DNA of 64,000 bases from a bacterium. Its GTDB lineage: Bacteria > CAIWAD01. The position numbers and the translations under genes are program-made. Shown piece by piece: positions 45,216 to 54,385 of this stretch; positions within the stretch are counted from its first letter, which is position 1; every line of letters begins with the position of its first letter. Below the pieces are notes generated by a model, which searched no databases, was not told the DNA's origin, and saw nothing but the letters and a program-made list of their open reading frames with translations. The stretch is from the NCBI GenBank assembly GCA_030429345.1, contig JAUIFJ010000018.1, positions 23,286 to 87,285 of the forward strand, written 5' to 3'.

Positions 45216-46975
45216 GTTCCCTCTCCCCCGTCCTGTTGCCCCTGGTGCAGCAGGCGAAGATCCAGCGCCTGCACGCGATGATGGCCCAGAGGCTGCAAGA
45301 ACGGAGCGGAGCCGAGGAGTCCCTGCTGCCCCTGCTGGCCTTTTTCTGCCGCGAACTGGAGGACGGCCGCAGCAGCGTGCCGCTGGAAGAACTCTGCGAG
45401 CTGCTCCGCGAGACGAATAGCGATGCGCCCTCCGTGAAGGAGCAAGCCGAGAAGCTGGTGGACTGCGGCCTGGACGACCATCCCTTGCTGCAGCTCACTC
45501 GGGGTCGCCTGCGAAGCGGACGCTGGCGAGCGCTGGAAGAACGCCTGCTGCGGGCCCTGGAGGAACGCGCGGGCGCCCTTCCCTGCCCTGTCGCCCTGCG
45601 CGAGGAGCTGCGTTCCCTGATTCCGGAAGCCGGCGATCAGCGGCTGGCGGCGGCGCTCTTTCTCTGCCGGCGCAGCCTGCTGCTGACCGGCGGTCCCGGA
45701 ACCGGCAAGACCTGGACCATGGCCGCCTGCGTGCGGCTCTTCCGCCGGCAGCGGCAGCTGGAAGGTCTTCCCGAGGCGCGCATCCACCTGGCCGCGCCGA
45801 CGGGCAAGGCCGCCGCCCGCATGGCCGAGGGCTTTTCGGCCTCCGAGGGGCGTCCGCCATCCGGAACCCTGCACCGCCTGCTCGGCCTGGGCGGCGAGGA
45901 CAGCCCTCCCCGCTTTCATCGCCTGAATCCGCTGCCCCTCGATCTGCTGGTCGTCGACGAGCTGTCGATGGTCAGCCAACAGCAGCTGCTCACCCTGCTG
46001 GAGGCCCTGCAGCCGGAAACGAAGCTGCTCCTGCTCGGGGACCCGGAGCAGCTGGAATCCGTCGAATCCGGAGCGGTGCTTGGCGCTCTCTGTGCCCGGC
46101 CTCCGGAGGTTCCGCGAGAACTGGCTCGCGAACTCTCCCCGCTGCTGGATCCCGAAGAGTTCCCGGCTCCTGGGCCCTCATCCGGTAGCGGAAAAGGCCT
46201 TCCCCGGGTGCATCTGCGGTTGAGCCGCCGTTTTCCTCCGGGCAGCGTTTTCGACCGCGCCTGCAGCGCGCTCCGCGCAGGGCGGGCGGAAGAGCTGCTG
46301 GAGCTGTTCGACTCTTCCTGTGATACAGGTTTCAACCTGCTTCGCCGCGAACCTGCCGGGGCCGGCATGCGGGAACTGCGCCCCTACCTGCCTCCCTTCC
46401 GTCCCCTGGCGGATCCCGATGAGGGCGAGCTGCGGCAGGCCCTGGCCGAATGCCAGGCGACCCGCATTCTGAGCGCCCGCCGCTGGGGCCCCCTGGGCGT
46501 GGAGGACCTCAACCGGCGCATTGCCGGCAGCCATGCCGCCCAGGGCGATTCGACGCGGCTGCGCGAAGGCTTCGCCGGCCTGCCGATTCTTGTGAGACAA
46601 AACGCCCCTTCGCTGGACCTCTACAACGGGGACAGCGGACTGGTCCTGCGGCGCGGCGAGCGGCTTGTGGCCGCATTCCTGCGGGGCGGCGAGCTGCGCG
46701 AGCTCGGCCTGGGCAGCCTGCCCGCCTGGGACCCCGCCTGGGCGATCAGCATTCACCAGAGCCAGGGCAGCGAATACGAGCGGGTACTGGCCATCCTCCA
46801 CGACGAAGGCGGCAGCCTGCTCTGCCGCGAGCTCCTGTATACGGCTCTTTCCCGCGCCCGCGGCGACCTGCAGCTCTGGTGCACGGAAGCCAGCCTGCGC
46901 CAGGCCCTTGCCCGGACGCACCCCCGCGAAGTGCTGCTCGAGGCGGCGCTGACGGAAGGGATCAAGGAGGCATAG
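45212..46975 (+). CDS. recD: Exodeoxyribonuclease V alpha subunit (RecD)
   Basis: A 587-residue SF1B helicase (5' to 3'), the fast motor of RecBCD. An N-terminal helical interaction domain covers residues 1-130. Walker A is LLTGGPGTGKTWTMAA near 155-170; then come IHLAAPTGKAAARMAEGF, LLVVDELSMVSQQQLLTLL, LLLLGDPEQLESVESGAVL and, at the C-terminus, AISIHQSQGSEYERVLAIL and LLYTALSRARGDLQLW. Length is close to E. coli RecD (608). The GTG start at 45212 overlaps the recB stop. No gene is coupled downstream; about 250 bp of spacer follows. Confidence 0.94.
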   Translation: MSSLSPVLLPLVQQAKIQRLHAMMAQRLQERSGAEESLLPLLAFFCRELEDGRSSVPLEELCELLRETNSDAPSVKEQAEKLVDCGLDDHPLLQLTRGRLRSGRWRALEERLLRALEERAGALPCPVALREELRSLIPEAGDQRLAAALFLCRRSLLLTGGPGTGKTWTMAACVRLFRRQRQLEGLPEARIHLAAPTGKAAARMAEGFSASEGRPPSGTLHRLLGLGGEDSPPRFHRLNPLPLDLLVVDELSMVSQQQLLTLLEALQPETKLLLLGDPEQLESVESGAVLGALCARPPEVPRELARELSPLLDPEEFPAPGPSSGSGKGLPRVHLRLSRRFPPGSVFDRACSALRAGRAEELLELFDSSCDTGFNLLRREPAGAGMRELRPYLPPFRPLADPDEGELRQALAECQATRILSARRWGPLGVEDLNRRIAGSHAAQGDSTRLREGFAGLPILVRQNAPSLDLYNGDSGLVLRRGERLVAAFLRGGELRELGLGSLPAWDPAWAISIHQSQGSEYERVLAILHDEGGSLLCRELLYTALSRARGDLQLWCTEASLRQALARTHPREVLLEAALTEGIKEA

Positions 46976-47229
46976 CAGAGTTATCCCCGTTTGCGCCCCT
47001 TCGAAGGAGTCTGTGGCCTTCGCTCGGCCGCCCACTCGCGCCAGCCGGGTCGCAAAGCTGGACCAAGCCTCAAGCCCCTTCCTGCATGGGTTCCCCGGCC
47101 CGATCCCACCTGGTGCACCCTTCCGGGCACCGGGTCCTCCCGTGGGGAGCTTTCAGTCACTCGAGTCAACTTTCCTGTTCTGTAATCCGATAAATCGGAA
47201 AACGACAACTGGAAACAGAGGCACGACTC

Positions 47230-48573
47230 ATGACATTATGCACTTTCATCAAGGCCGGCCTGCTGGGAGGGATCCTGCTTGCTGCTGCCCCCCTGCAGGC
47301 GGATGACCTGGAGATCTACGGCTTCATGCAGGTCTCCGGATCCAGCCAGACATGGGATGAGGACTACGGCGCCTCCCTCGAAGCGGACGGCGCGCTTGTC
47401 GGCACATGGATCGATCATGCCCAGCAGGCCAACGCCATTGCCGGTTCGGAAATGTTCCCCTGGCAAGGCCTGGTCGGCCTGAAGGACAACACGCGCAACG
47501 ACATCAGCTTCAACCTGCAGCAGCTCAACGTGATCCTGAAGAAGCGCTTCAACCGGCAGTGGAGCAGCTTCGTCAATTTCGAAGTGGTCGAGAACTACAA
47601 GACCGACTATGCCCAGGAAAGCGAATGGGGCAGCTTCAGCGTGCAGGAGGCCTTCGTGCGCTACGCTCCCAGCGCCCGCTGGACCTTCAAGTTCGGCAAG
47701 TTCGTCCCGACCTTCGGCAACTTCTACGAGATCTACAACCGCACGCCGCTGCAGCCCTACCTCTTCCGCCCGCTGATCTTCGAGAAGAGCGTCGGCGGCA
47801 TCCTGCCTCCCGAAGACTACCTGCCCAATACGATGGCGGCCCAGGTCAGCGGGACGCTGCGTACCGGAATCGGCAAGCTGGACTATGCACTTTTCCTCGG
47901 CAACTCGGAGGAGTCCTACTTCGCCGAGAACGGCCGCAATGACACGGATGCCAAGTGCATTGGCGGCCGATTCGGCATTCGTCGCGGCCTGTTCAAGGCC
48001 GGCGTCTCGGGCAGCTACGACTACGATCGGCTCGACGCGCTCGACCTGGGCAATGACGTGGTCCTTGCAATCGACTACAAGGTGCCGCGCATGCGCTACG
48101 GTGTCGACTTCAGCGGAAGCGCTGGTCCCGTCAGCTTCGTCTGCGAGGGCATCTTCGTCGTATACGATCTCGACAGCGACCAGCAGGCCGTCGTCGATGC
48201 CTCCCATGCGGCAGGAACCTCGGCGGACAACACGCTGGACAAGAGCTTCTTCTACGCGCACCTGCAATACGATGCCGCAAAATGGTTCGTATACGGCGAC
48301 TATGACTTCGTCAACGACGGCATACAGCCATGGGGCAAGGATGGCGTCAACGCCCTGATCGGGGGTGGCGGCATTCGGCTGACCGACTCGATCACCTGGA
48401 AATTCCAGGTGGCGCAATACAGCTACGAGGTCAGCGTTCCGCACCCGCTCTTCGGCGCACCCGATCCCCTGGCCGCCCTGGGAGGGGACTTGACACCCGT
48501 CAACGCTCCTGCCGCCGGCGTCTACAAGGGGACTATACTTGATGTGCAGACCGGCATCAGCATCGCCTTCTAG
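47230..48573 (+). CDS. Outer membrane porin (OprP/OprO-like beta barrel)
   Basis: A 447-residue protein with signal peptide ILLAAAPLQA. The mature part alternates amphipathic strands with Gly/Asp turns. Examples are FNLQQLNVILKKRFNRQWSS, VNFEVVENYKTDY, EAFVRYAPSARWTFKFGKFV and VGISIAF-like, ending in an aromatic C-terminal residue (TGISIAF), as in outer membrane barrels. The FGKFVPTFGNFYEIYNRTPL segment resembles phosphate-selective porin families; the substrate is not proven. AGAGG precedes the ATG. It is the first gene of a set with a tiny phosphate-binding-like protein and a chemoreceptor. Confidence 0.8.
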   Translation: MTLCTFIKAGLLGGILLAAAPLQADDLEIYGFMQVSGSSQTWDEDYGASLEADGALVGTWIDHAQQANAIAGSEMFPWQGLVGLKDNTRNDISFNLQQLNVILKKRFNRQWSSFVNFEVVENYKTDYAQESEWGSFSVQEAFVRYAPSARWTFKFGKFVPTFGNFYEIYNRTPLQPYLFRPLIFEKSVGGILPPEDYLPNTMAAQVSGTLRTGIGKLDYALFLGNSEESYFAENGRNDTDAKCIGGRFGIRRGLFKAGVSGSYDYDRLDALDLGNDVVLAIDYKVPRMRYGVDFSGSAGPVSFVCEGIFVVYDLDSDQQAVVDASHAAGTSADNTLDKSFFYAHLQYDAAKWFVYGDYDFVNDGIQPWGKDGVNALIGGGGIRLTDSITWKFQVAQYSYEVSVPHPLFGAPDPLAALGGDLTPVNAPAAGVYKGTILDVQTGISIAF

Positions 48574-48583
48574 GAGTCATATC

Positions 48584-48994
48584 ATGAAATACACCCTGAC
48601 CCTCCTCGTCCTGGCCCTGATCGCCCTGCGTGCGACAGCAGGTGTTTCCGTGATCGCACATCCGGATGTAGACGCGGGCAGTGTAGACAAGATCACACTC
48701 GCGGACATCTACAGCCTCGACCTGCTGGCCCTTGGAGACAGCGACCTGATCGTCTTCGACCTGAGCGACGCCGACCCTGTGCGCGAGGGCTTCTATGCCG
48801 CCATCGGGAAGGAACACGACAAGATGAAGAAGCTCTGGCTCCGCGCCAAGCTTACCGGCAGCGGCGAACCGCCGACCGCCGTCGCCAGCCTGGAGGAAAT
48901 GGCCCGCGAGGTCGCGGCCACCCCGGGCGGCATCGGCTACGTGGATTCGGCCAGCGTGCCGAAGGGCGTGAAGGTCCTGGCCACTTTCGAGTAG
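48584..48994 (+). CDS. Small periplasmic phosphate-binding-like protein
   Basis: A 136-residue exported protein starting [20 protein letters not shown]. The mature part contains [46 protein letters not shown] and [20 protein letters not shown]. These are features of PstS-like (PBP_like_2) proteins: the first strand and helix with a phosphate loop region and the conserved TPGGIGYV segment. At about 115 mature residues it holds only one lobe or a reduced form, compared with 300 or more in PstS. AGGAG lies eight bases before the ATG at 48584. With the porin before and the chemoreceptor behind, a role in ligand capture and sensing is likely but not shown. Confidence 0.72.
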   Translation: MKYTLTLLVLALIALRATAGVSVIAHPDVDAGSVDKITLADIYSLDLLALGDSDLIVFDLSDADPVREGFYAAIGKEHDKMKKLWLRAKLTGSGEPPTAVASLEEMAREVAATPGGIGYVDSASVPKGVKVLATFE

Positions 48995-49056
48995 CACAGC
49001 GGCAGCGGCTCCCCCGGGGCCGCTCGGCTTCTCCCCCAAGCAAGGAAGCGCACGGA

Positions 49057-50820
49057 ATGACTTTGCAGACCAAGATCATGAGCGCCGTAACGACGATTGT
49101 CCTGCTCTCGGCGGCCTTCATCTACAACTACTTCCCGGCCCAGACCGAGAAGACCCTGCGCGAGAACTTCGATCGCAACACGGCCTTCCTCGCCGAGGCG
49201 ATCCACATGGCCGTCGACATTGCGATCACGGCACAGGAATATGACGCCATCGACAAGGCCTTCGAGTTCGCCTGGCGGAATCCCGCCACTCAGTACGTGG
49301 TGATTTTCGATGGCGGCGAGGTCTTCGTGGCACGCGATCGCGAGGGCCAGGCCTTCGAGTGGAACGCCGAAGCCGAGGAAGACCGCCGTGACCTGGTGAT
49401 CCGTCGCGGTCCCCTGAGCGAGGGCGGCATGCAGACCCTCGTCGCCAGTTCGACGGATCTGATCCAGGAGAGGATCGGCGCCGCCGAGCGATCGGCCCTG
49501 GTGCTGGCATTGGCCATGGTGCTCATCGGCATTGTCGCCTCCTGGGTGCTCGCGCGCCAGGTCAACACGCCGATCGGCCGGCTGGCCCGCGCGGCCACCG
49601 CTGTCGGGCAGGGCGACTTCAGCCAGAAGGTCGAGATCCGCAGCCGGGACGCCCTGGGCACCCTTTCGCGTGAGTTCGCCTCCATGTCGGAGCAGATCCA
49701 GGGCATCCTGGTCCAGCTCGAGGAAGAGAAAGCCACCGTCGAGCAGAAGGTGAAGGACGCCATCGCCGACGCCGAGCGCCAGAAGGCGGAGGCGATCCAC
49801 CAGAAGGAGCTGGCGCGCAAGATCGCCGACGAGGCCCAGGAAGCCCGCAGGCAGATCGAGCAGCAGGAAAGCTACCTGAGCTCGAGCGTGGACCGCATTC
49901 TCGGAGAAGTCGAGAAGTTCGGCCACGGCGACCTGCGGATGAGCCTGGCCAGCGACAGCGAGGACAGCGTGGGCCGGCTGATCCGCGGTTTCGGCAGCGC
50001 CAACGAGAACCTGCGCGAAGTCGTGAGACATCTGCTTTCCGTCTCGGGGAATGTGGGACATTCCAGCAGGGAGCTGGGAGAAGTCAGCACGCGTCTGGCC
50101 GAGAATGCCGATCTGAGCTCGACGCAGGCCACCAGCGCTTCGAGCGCCATCGAGGAAATCAACCAGAGCCTGCAGACGGTGTCCAATGCATCACGGGAGA
50201 TGACCGTCAGCATCCGCGAGATCTCCCAGAACGCGGCCAGGGCCTCCAGCGTGGCCAACCAGGCTGTGCAGGTCGCCGGCGAGACCGATTCCACAATCCG
50301 CAGCCTGGGCGAGAGCAGCAGCGAGATCGGCGAAGTGGTGCAGCTGATCCAGAACATCTCGGCGCAGACCAACCTGCTGGCGCTCAATGCGACCATCGAG
50401 GCCGCGCGCGCCGGCGAGGCCGGCAAAGGCTTCGCCGTCGTCGCCAACGAGGTCAAGGAACTGGCCAAGGAGACCGGCAAGGCCACCGAGTACATCACGG
50501 AGAAAGTGGCGCAGATCCAGTCGGGCACGGAACAGGCGGGCACCGCGATCTCGCGGATCAACGAGATCATCAGCAGCATCAACGAGATCCAGTCGAGCAT
50601 TGCCGCGGCCATCGAGGAACAGAGCGTGACGACCAGCGAGATCGTCAACAGCGTCGACCACGCTGCCCAGAGCTCGCGGAACATCGTTGCCAGCATCCAG
50701 GAACTGAGCGGCGTCACCGAACAGACCGTCACCTGGGCCGGCAACACGAGCCAGCTCTCCAGCGGACTCGAGCAGGTGACCAGCAGCCTGAAGCAGATCA
50801 CCGACCGCTTCCAGGTGTGA
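49057..50820 (+). CDS. Methyl-accepting chemotaxis protein
   Basis: A 587-residue transmembrane receptor. TM1 at about 7-25 ([19 protein letters not shown]), a short periplasmic domain at about 26-145, TM2 at about 148-166 ([21 protein letters not shown]), and a HAMP domain ([22 protein letters not shown]). A coiled coil rich in Glu/Lys and a second HAMP-like unit ([13 protein letters not shown]) precede the signalling domain. The kinase-control hairpin tip is [27 protein letters not shown] (about 425-455). No C-terminal NWETF-type pentapeptide for CheR/CheB is present. The periplasmic domain ([18 protein letters not shown]) is small and could contact the preceding binding protein. It is separated from that gene by 62 bp. 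Confidence 0.93.
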   Translation: MTLQTKIMSAVTTIVLLSAAFIYNYFPAQTEKTLRENFDRNTAFLAEAIHMAVDIAITAQEYDAIDKAFEFAWRNPATQYVVIFDGGEVFVARDREGQAFEWNAEAEEDRRDLVIRRGPLSEGGMQTLVASSTDLIQERIGAAERSALVLALAMVLIGIVASWVLARQVNTPIGRLARAATAVGQGDFSQKVEIRSRDALGTLSREFASMSEQIQGILVQLEEEKATVEQKVKDAIADAERQKAEAIHQKELARKIADEAQEARRQIEQQESYLSSSVDRILGEVEKFGHGDLRMSLASDSEDSVGRLIRGFGSANENLREVVRHLLSVSGNVGHSSRELGEVSTRLAENADLSSTQATSASSAIEEINQSLQTVSNASREMTVSIREISQNAARASSVANQAVQVAGETDSTIRSLGESSSEIGEVVQLIQNISAQTNLLALNATIEAARAGEAGKGFAVVANEVKELAKETGKATEYITEKVAQIQSGTEQAGTAISRINEIISSINEIQSSIAAAIEEQSVTTSEIVNSVDHAAQSSRNIVASIQELSGVTEQTVTWAGNTSQLSSGLEQVTSSLKQITDRFQV

Positions 50821-50839
50821 TCCCTCTTCCATGGAACAC

Positions 50840-50876
50840 AACCGGCCCCGGTTCGCGTCGCGACCCGGGGCCGGTT
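50840..50876 (+). terminator. Strong hairpin after chemoreceptor gene
   Basis: AACCGGCCCCGG pairs with CCGGGGCCGGTT around a 13-nt loop that itself can pair. It begins 20 bp after the stop. The T-run is poor (CATTCATGG), so termination may be partial or Rho-assisted. Confidence 0.6.
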
Positions 50877-50929
50877 CATTCATGGCTGCAAGCCGCCTGT
50901 GCGCCCTCCATGTAGCACGCCCCACCCAG

Positions 50930-51000
50930 GGGCGGAATACAGCACTCCGGTCTGCGACGCGGAAAAGGATCCCGTGGTCAAGCCACGGGATGACGACGGG
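50930..51000. repeat. CCCGTGG-type dispersed repeat
   Basis: This copy contains TCCGGTCTGCGACGCGGAAA followed by GGATCCCGTGGTCAAGCCAC and GGGATGAC. It is closely related to 25800-25850 and, in reverse, to 25700-25745. It lies between the convergent chemoreceptor and ftcD genes. Confidence 0.65.
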
Positions 51001-51098
51001 GTGCGGGAATGACCTTGTAGAGTGCAGCGTATACATCGCACCTTGCCATACGCCCGGCGTAGGGGTCGATCGCGATCGACCCTTAGGAGACCCTTGGC

Positions 51099-52790
51099 CT
51101 ACTCTACAAACGCCAGCTCCTTCTCCACCTGGTCCAGGATCTCCCTGCGGCGGGCGTGGAAGGTCTCCTGCAGGGCACGGGTCTTCGCGTCCAGGTCCTT
51201 CGCCCAGGCGCGGTCCTCAATGCCGGCCAGGTTGATGCGCACATTCATGGCCGCGCCGTCGATGGCCGTCCCCAGGGCCAGGGCGGCGACGCCGGCGTCG
51301 CTCAGGGAATTGCGGTTGCCGTGGGCCGCGGCCAGGGCGGCGCATTCCAGGGCTTCGGCGCAGGCTTCGACGACGCCGAAGGGCACCAGGGTCGCGCTGC
51401 GGTTGGCCTGCTCGATGGCGGCCTGCCGCGCCTGCTGCTCTTCCTCGCTCTTCTTCGGCAGGCGCATGGCGGCCATTACCTCGTTGAAGGCGTCCGTGTC
51501 CCGGTCGATCTGCGCCAGGAAGAACTCCTTCAGCCGCTGAGCCTTGAGCGACATGGTGTCCATGGCCTCGTCGTGCTCGCGGTATTCCTTGCGGCCGTGC
51601 GTCAGGCTGGCCACCATGGCCGCCAGGCCGGCGGCCAGGGCGCCGCAGAGAGCGGCGGTGCTGCCGCCGCCCGGCGCTGGCGCGTCGCTCGAGAGCAGGT
51701 CGGCGAAACCGCGCACGCTCAGGTCGACCAGGGCGTCGGGGCGCTGTCTCACGCGGTACTCGATGATCTTCTCCCGGGGATCGAAGGGCCCCAGGTCGTC
51801 GAGGCCCATGCTGAGGATCGCCGTGCGCACCAGCTCCTCCTCCGTGACTCCCTGCAGCTTGCCCTGCTGGCGCAGGTAGTGGCGGCCGGCCTCGAGCACC
51901 GGCTCCAGCGGCAGCAGGCCGACGAGCTCGCTGCCTGTCACACGCAGTCCGCGCTTCTCGCCCTCCTCCTTCACCGTGTCGAAGGCCACGTGGAAGGGTG
52001 TATCACGGTAGTTGGTCAGGTTCATCGAGAGCTGGGCGCGGCCGTACTCCTCGATGTACCAGCCGACGGCCTTGACCGACTTGAGCAGCCCGGGCTGGCG
52101 CACCTTCCTGCCTTCCGCATTGCGGATGAACTTGCCGGCGGCGTCGCGCCCGAATCGACCGGCCTCGCGCACGGTCAGCGCCACGTCGTGTGCCAGCTTC
52201 TTGTCGCGGCTGTTGAAGTTGATGTTGTAGGCAATCAGGAACTCGCGGGCGCTGATCGCCGTCGCGCCGCTTCGTTGCTGGCTTTCGCCGAACCCGGCGG
52301 GCCCGAAGTCCGGAGCCCAGGCGGGGTCCGCCAGCTTGCGGCCCAGGCCCTCGTACTCGCCGGAACGTACATCGGCCAGGTTGCGCCGCTCGGGGCGCGT
52401 GGCCGCGTTCTCGTAGAGGTAGACCGGAATCCGCAGCTCCCTTCCGACGCGTTCGCCCAGTTCGGCGGCCCAGCGGGCGCAGTCGTCCATGCTGCAGCCG
52501 GCAACCGGCACGAAGGGGCAGACATCGGTGGCGCCCATGCGGGCATGCTCGCCCTTGTGGTCGCGCATGTCGATTTCCTGCTGCGCCTTCGCGATCAGGC
52601 GGAAGGCGGCCTCCTGGACAGCCTCCGGTCCGCCGACAAACGTGATCACGGTGCGGTTGGTGGCGGCGCCGGGATCTACATCCAGCAGCGTAACGCCGCC
52701 GACTTGCTCCACCGCCGAAACAATGCGGCGGATCTTGTCCTTGTCGCGTCCCTCGCTGATGTTGGGAACGCATTCCACGAGTTGGGCCAT
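51099..52790 (-). CDS. ftcD: Bifunctional glutamate formimidoyltransferase/formimidoyl-THF cyclodeaminase
   Basis: A 563-residue fusion of both domains. The formiminotransferase part covers about 1-325: VECVPNISEGRDKDKI, VGGVTLLDVDPGAATNRTVITFVGG, MRDHKGEHARMGATDVCPFVP, ELIGLLPLEPVLEA-like; His and the folate loop are in place. The cyclodeaminase part covers about 355-560 and has the helical FTCD_C segments FADLLSSDAPAPGGGSTAALCGALAAGLAAMV, REHDEAMDTM and HGNRNSLSDAGVAALAL. It acts in histidine degradation, passing the formimino group to tetrahydrofolate and releasing NH3. Start at 52790 with AGGAG 9-10 bases upstream. No hut genes are adjacent. Confidence 0.93.
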   Translation of the reverse strand: MAQLVECVPNISEGRDKDKIRRIVSAVEQVGGVTLLDVDPGAATNRTVITFVGGPEAVQEAAFRLIAKAQQEIDMRDHKGEHARMGATDVCPFVPVAGCSMDDCARWAAELGERVGRELRIPVYLYENAATRPERRNLADVRSGEYEGLGRKLADPAWAPDFGPAGFGESQQRSGATAISAREFLIAYNINFNSRDKKLAHDVALTVREAGRFGRDAAGKFIRNAEGRKVRQPGLLKSVKAVGWYIEEYGRAQLSMNLTNYRDTPFHVAFDTVKEEGEKRGLRVTGSELVGLLPLEPVLEAGRHYLRQQGKLQGVTEEELVRTAILSMGLDDLGPFDPREKIIEYRVRQRPDALVDLSVRGFADLLSSDAPAPGGGSTAALCGALAAGLAAMVASLTHGRKEYREHDEAMDTMSLKAQRLKEFFLAQIDRDTDAFNEVMAAMRLPKKSEEEQQARQAAIEQANRSATLVPFGVVEACAEALECAALAAAHGNRNSLSDAGVAALALGTAIDGAAMNVRINLAGIEDRAWAKDLDAKTRALQETFHARRREILDQVEKELAFVE

Positions 52791-52940
52791 GTGCGGCTCT
52801 CCTGCCTGAAAGCGGTATGAATTGCCTGTCGGCGACAAGGTAAACTCATCCTGTGGATCTTTTACCGCGATTCCTGCACCGGCGGGCAGGATTTTCACTT
52901 CCAGGCTGACGATACGCTAGGCGTAATCGCGGAAGGGAAC

Positions 52941-54212
52941 ATGGCGGAACAGGAATTCATCCTCATCTTCTCCAAGGACGCCAACTGGGCGCGGGACCTG
53001 GAGCGGGAGCTGCGACGCAGCGAAGGCGGTTTCATCGAAGTGCTGAACCAGCCTCTTGAGCTGGTGCCGCACCTGTGGGAAAAGCCGCCCAAAATGCTGA
53101 TTCTGGACTGCAAGAACGCCTCCGGAGAGCTGCAGGAAATGCTGCAGATGCTGAGCAGCAACCAGAGGATTCTGGCACAGGATCTCTGTATTGCCCGCGG
53201 CAGCACTACCTACCCCAGCGAAGCTTTCGAGGACGAGCGCCAGGTGCTGCGTACCCTGGGAGTACAGCATCTTACAGGATCCGGCACCTCGGTCCCGATC
53301 TTCATGCGCGAGATCGCCAAGGCCCGCGACCTGCGATTGGCGGCGCAGAAGCAGCAACAGGAACGACGGAATGCCGTCGAAGAAAGCATGTTCCGCTTGC
53401 TGCTGCTGGTCAACGATCGCTGGCTGACGGAAAGCGTCCACAAGGACAAGAGCCACGACTCCTTCGAACTGGTCGATGTGCAGAGCGTAGACGAGATGGC
53501 CGGCGAATTCATGGACGAGACACCGGACACGGTGCTGATCGACCCCCGCGGCATGAATCGCGACATGAAGCGTCTGGCGCGCCTGGCCCAGCTGTTTCCT
53601 GCCTGCAACTTCAGCTATGTCGTACCAGAGGATGCCATCGAGACCTGGAAGGACAACCGGCCGGACTATGTCGGCTCCGTCTACAAACTGCCCCGCACGG
53701 CGGACGAGGTCGCGCAACTGCTCGAGGAGCTGCTTGGTCTATTGATGCTGGCCCGGCTGCAACGCCAGGAGAACATTCAGCGAGCGACCAGCCGCGATGC
53801 CGGAGACGGCAAGATCCACACCGGCACCGAGGCCATTCTGGTTGTAGACGACGACGACGAGTTCCGCACCGTCATCAGCCAGTATCTGAGAATGATCAAC
53901 TACACGATCTACCAGGCGACCGACGGACTCGCTGCCCTGAAGATGATCGAGGACAAGCACATCGACCTGGTGATCACGGATATCTACATGCCCCGCATGA
54001 ACGGCTTCCAACTCTATTTCCACCTGCGCAACGACCGCCCGCACCTGCCCGGCATCCTGATGACCGGCTACAGCGCTTCATTGGAAGAAATCGCCCCGCA
54101 GTCCATCGAACCGGCAGTGCTCCTGAGCAAGCCCTTCAGCCTGAACAAGCTGGAGCCGCTGATTCGCGGATGCCTGGAGGACGCCCAGAAATCCGAGCAG
54201 GCCGCGGGATGA
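52941..54212 (+). CDS. Response regulator with one canonical and two degenerate receiver-like domains
   Basis: A 423-residue protein. The C-terminal third (about 297-415) is a normal receiver domain: acidic cluster VVDDDDEFRTV near 301-306, phospho-acceptor Asp347 in LVITDIYMPRMNG, Thr in GILMTGYSAS and Lys in VLLSKPFS. Residues 1-130 and 148-270 each look like a degenerate receiver: strand starts FILIFSKD and RLLLLVND, with Asp56 (PKMLILDCKN) and Asp201 (DTVLIDPRGMN) at the acceptor positions but without the usual acidic pair. There is no DNA-binding output domain. GGAAGGGAA precedes the ATG. No histidine kinase is adjacent, so its partner is not known. Confidence 0.78.
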   Translation: MAEQEFILIFSKDANWARDLERELRRSEGGFIEVLNQPLELVPHLWEKPPKMLILDCKNASGELQEMLQMLSSNQRILAQDLCIARGSTTYPSEAFEDERQVLRTLGVQHLTGSGTSVPIFMREIAKARDLRLAAQKQQQERRNAVEESMFRLLLLVNDRWLTESVHKDKSHDSFELVDVQSVDEMAGEFMDETPDTVLIDPRGMNRDMKRLARLAQLFPACNFSYVVPEDAIETWKDNRPDYVGSVYKLPRTADEVAQLLEELLGLLMLARLQRQENIQRATSRDAGDGKIHTGTEAILVVDDDDEFRTVISQYLRMINYTIYQATDGLAALKMIEDKHIDLVITDIYMPRMNGFQLYFHLRNDRPHLPGILMTGYSASLEEIAPQSIEPAVLLSKPFSLNKLEPLIRGCLEDAQKSEQAAG

Positions 54213-54385
54213 AAGGCCCCGCTGCTCGTCGAGCAGCGCTGAGCTGTCCCGACCGGCGCTTTCTCCCGCTCCTCCCCTCCACCTTTTCTTCCACGGCTTG
54301 ACCGTCGAATCGGTCTCTGCGCCGCGGGATGACCACAGGCGCAGGTCTGCGGAATCGTCCCTGCGAAAAAATGTAGACGAAGAGT

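Noticed and set aside
49057-50820. Chemoreceptor as a histidine kinase
   Set aside because: The C-terminal half carries the receptor hairpin tip ([16 protein letters not shown]) and no H-box or ATPase motifs.
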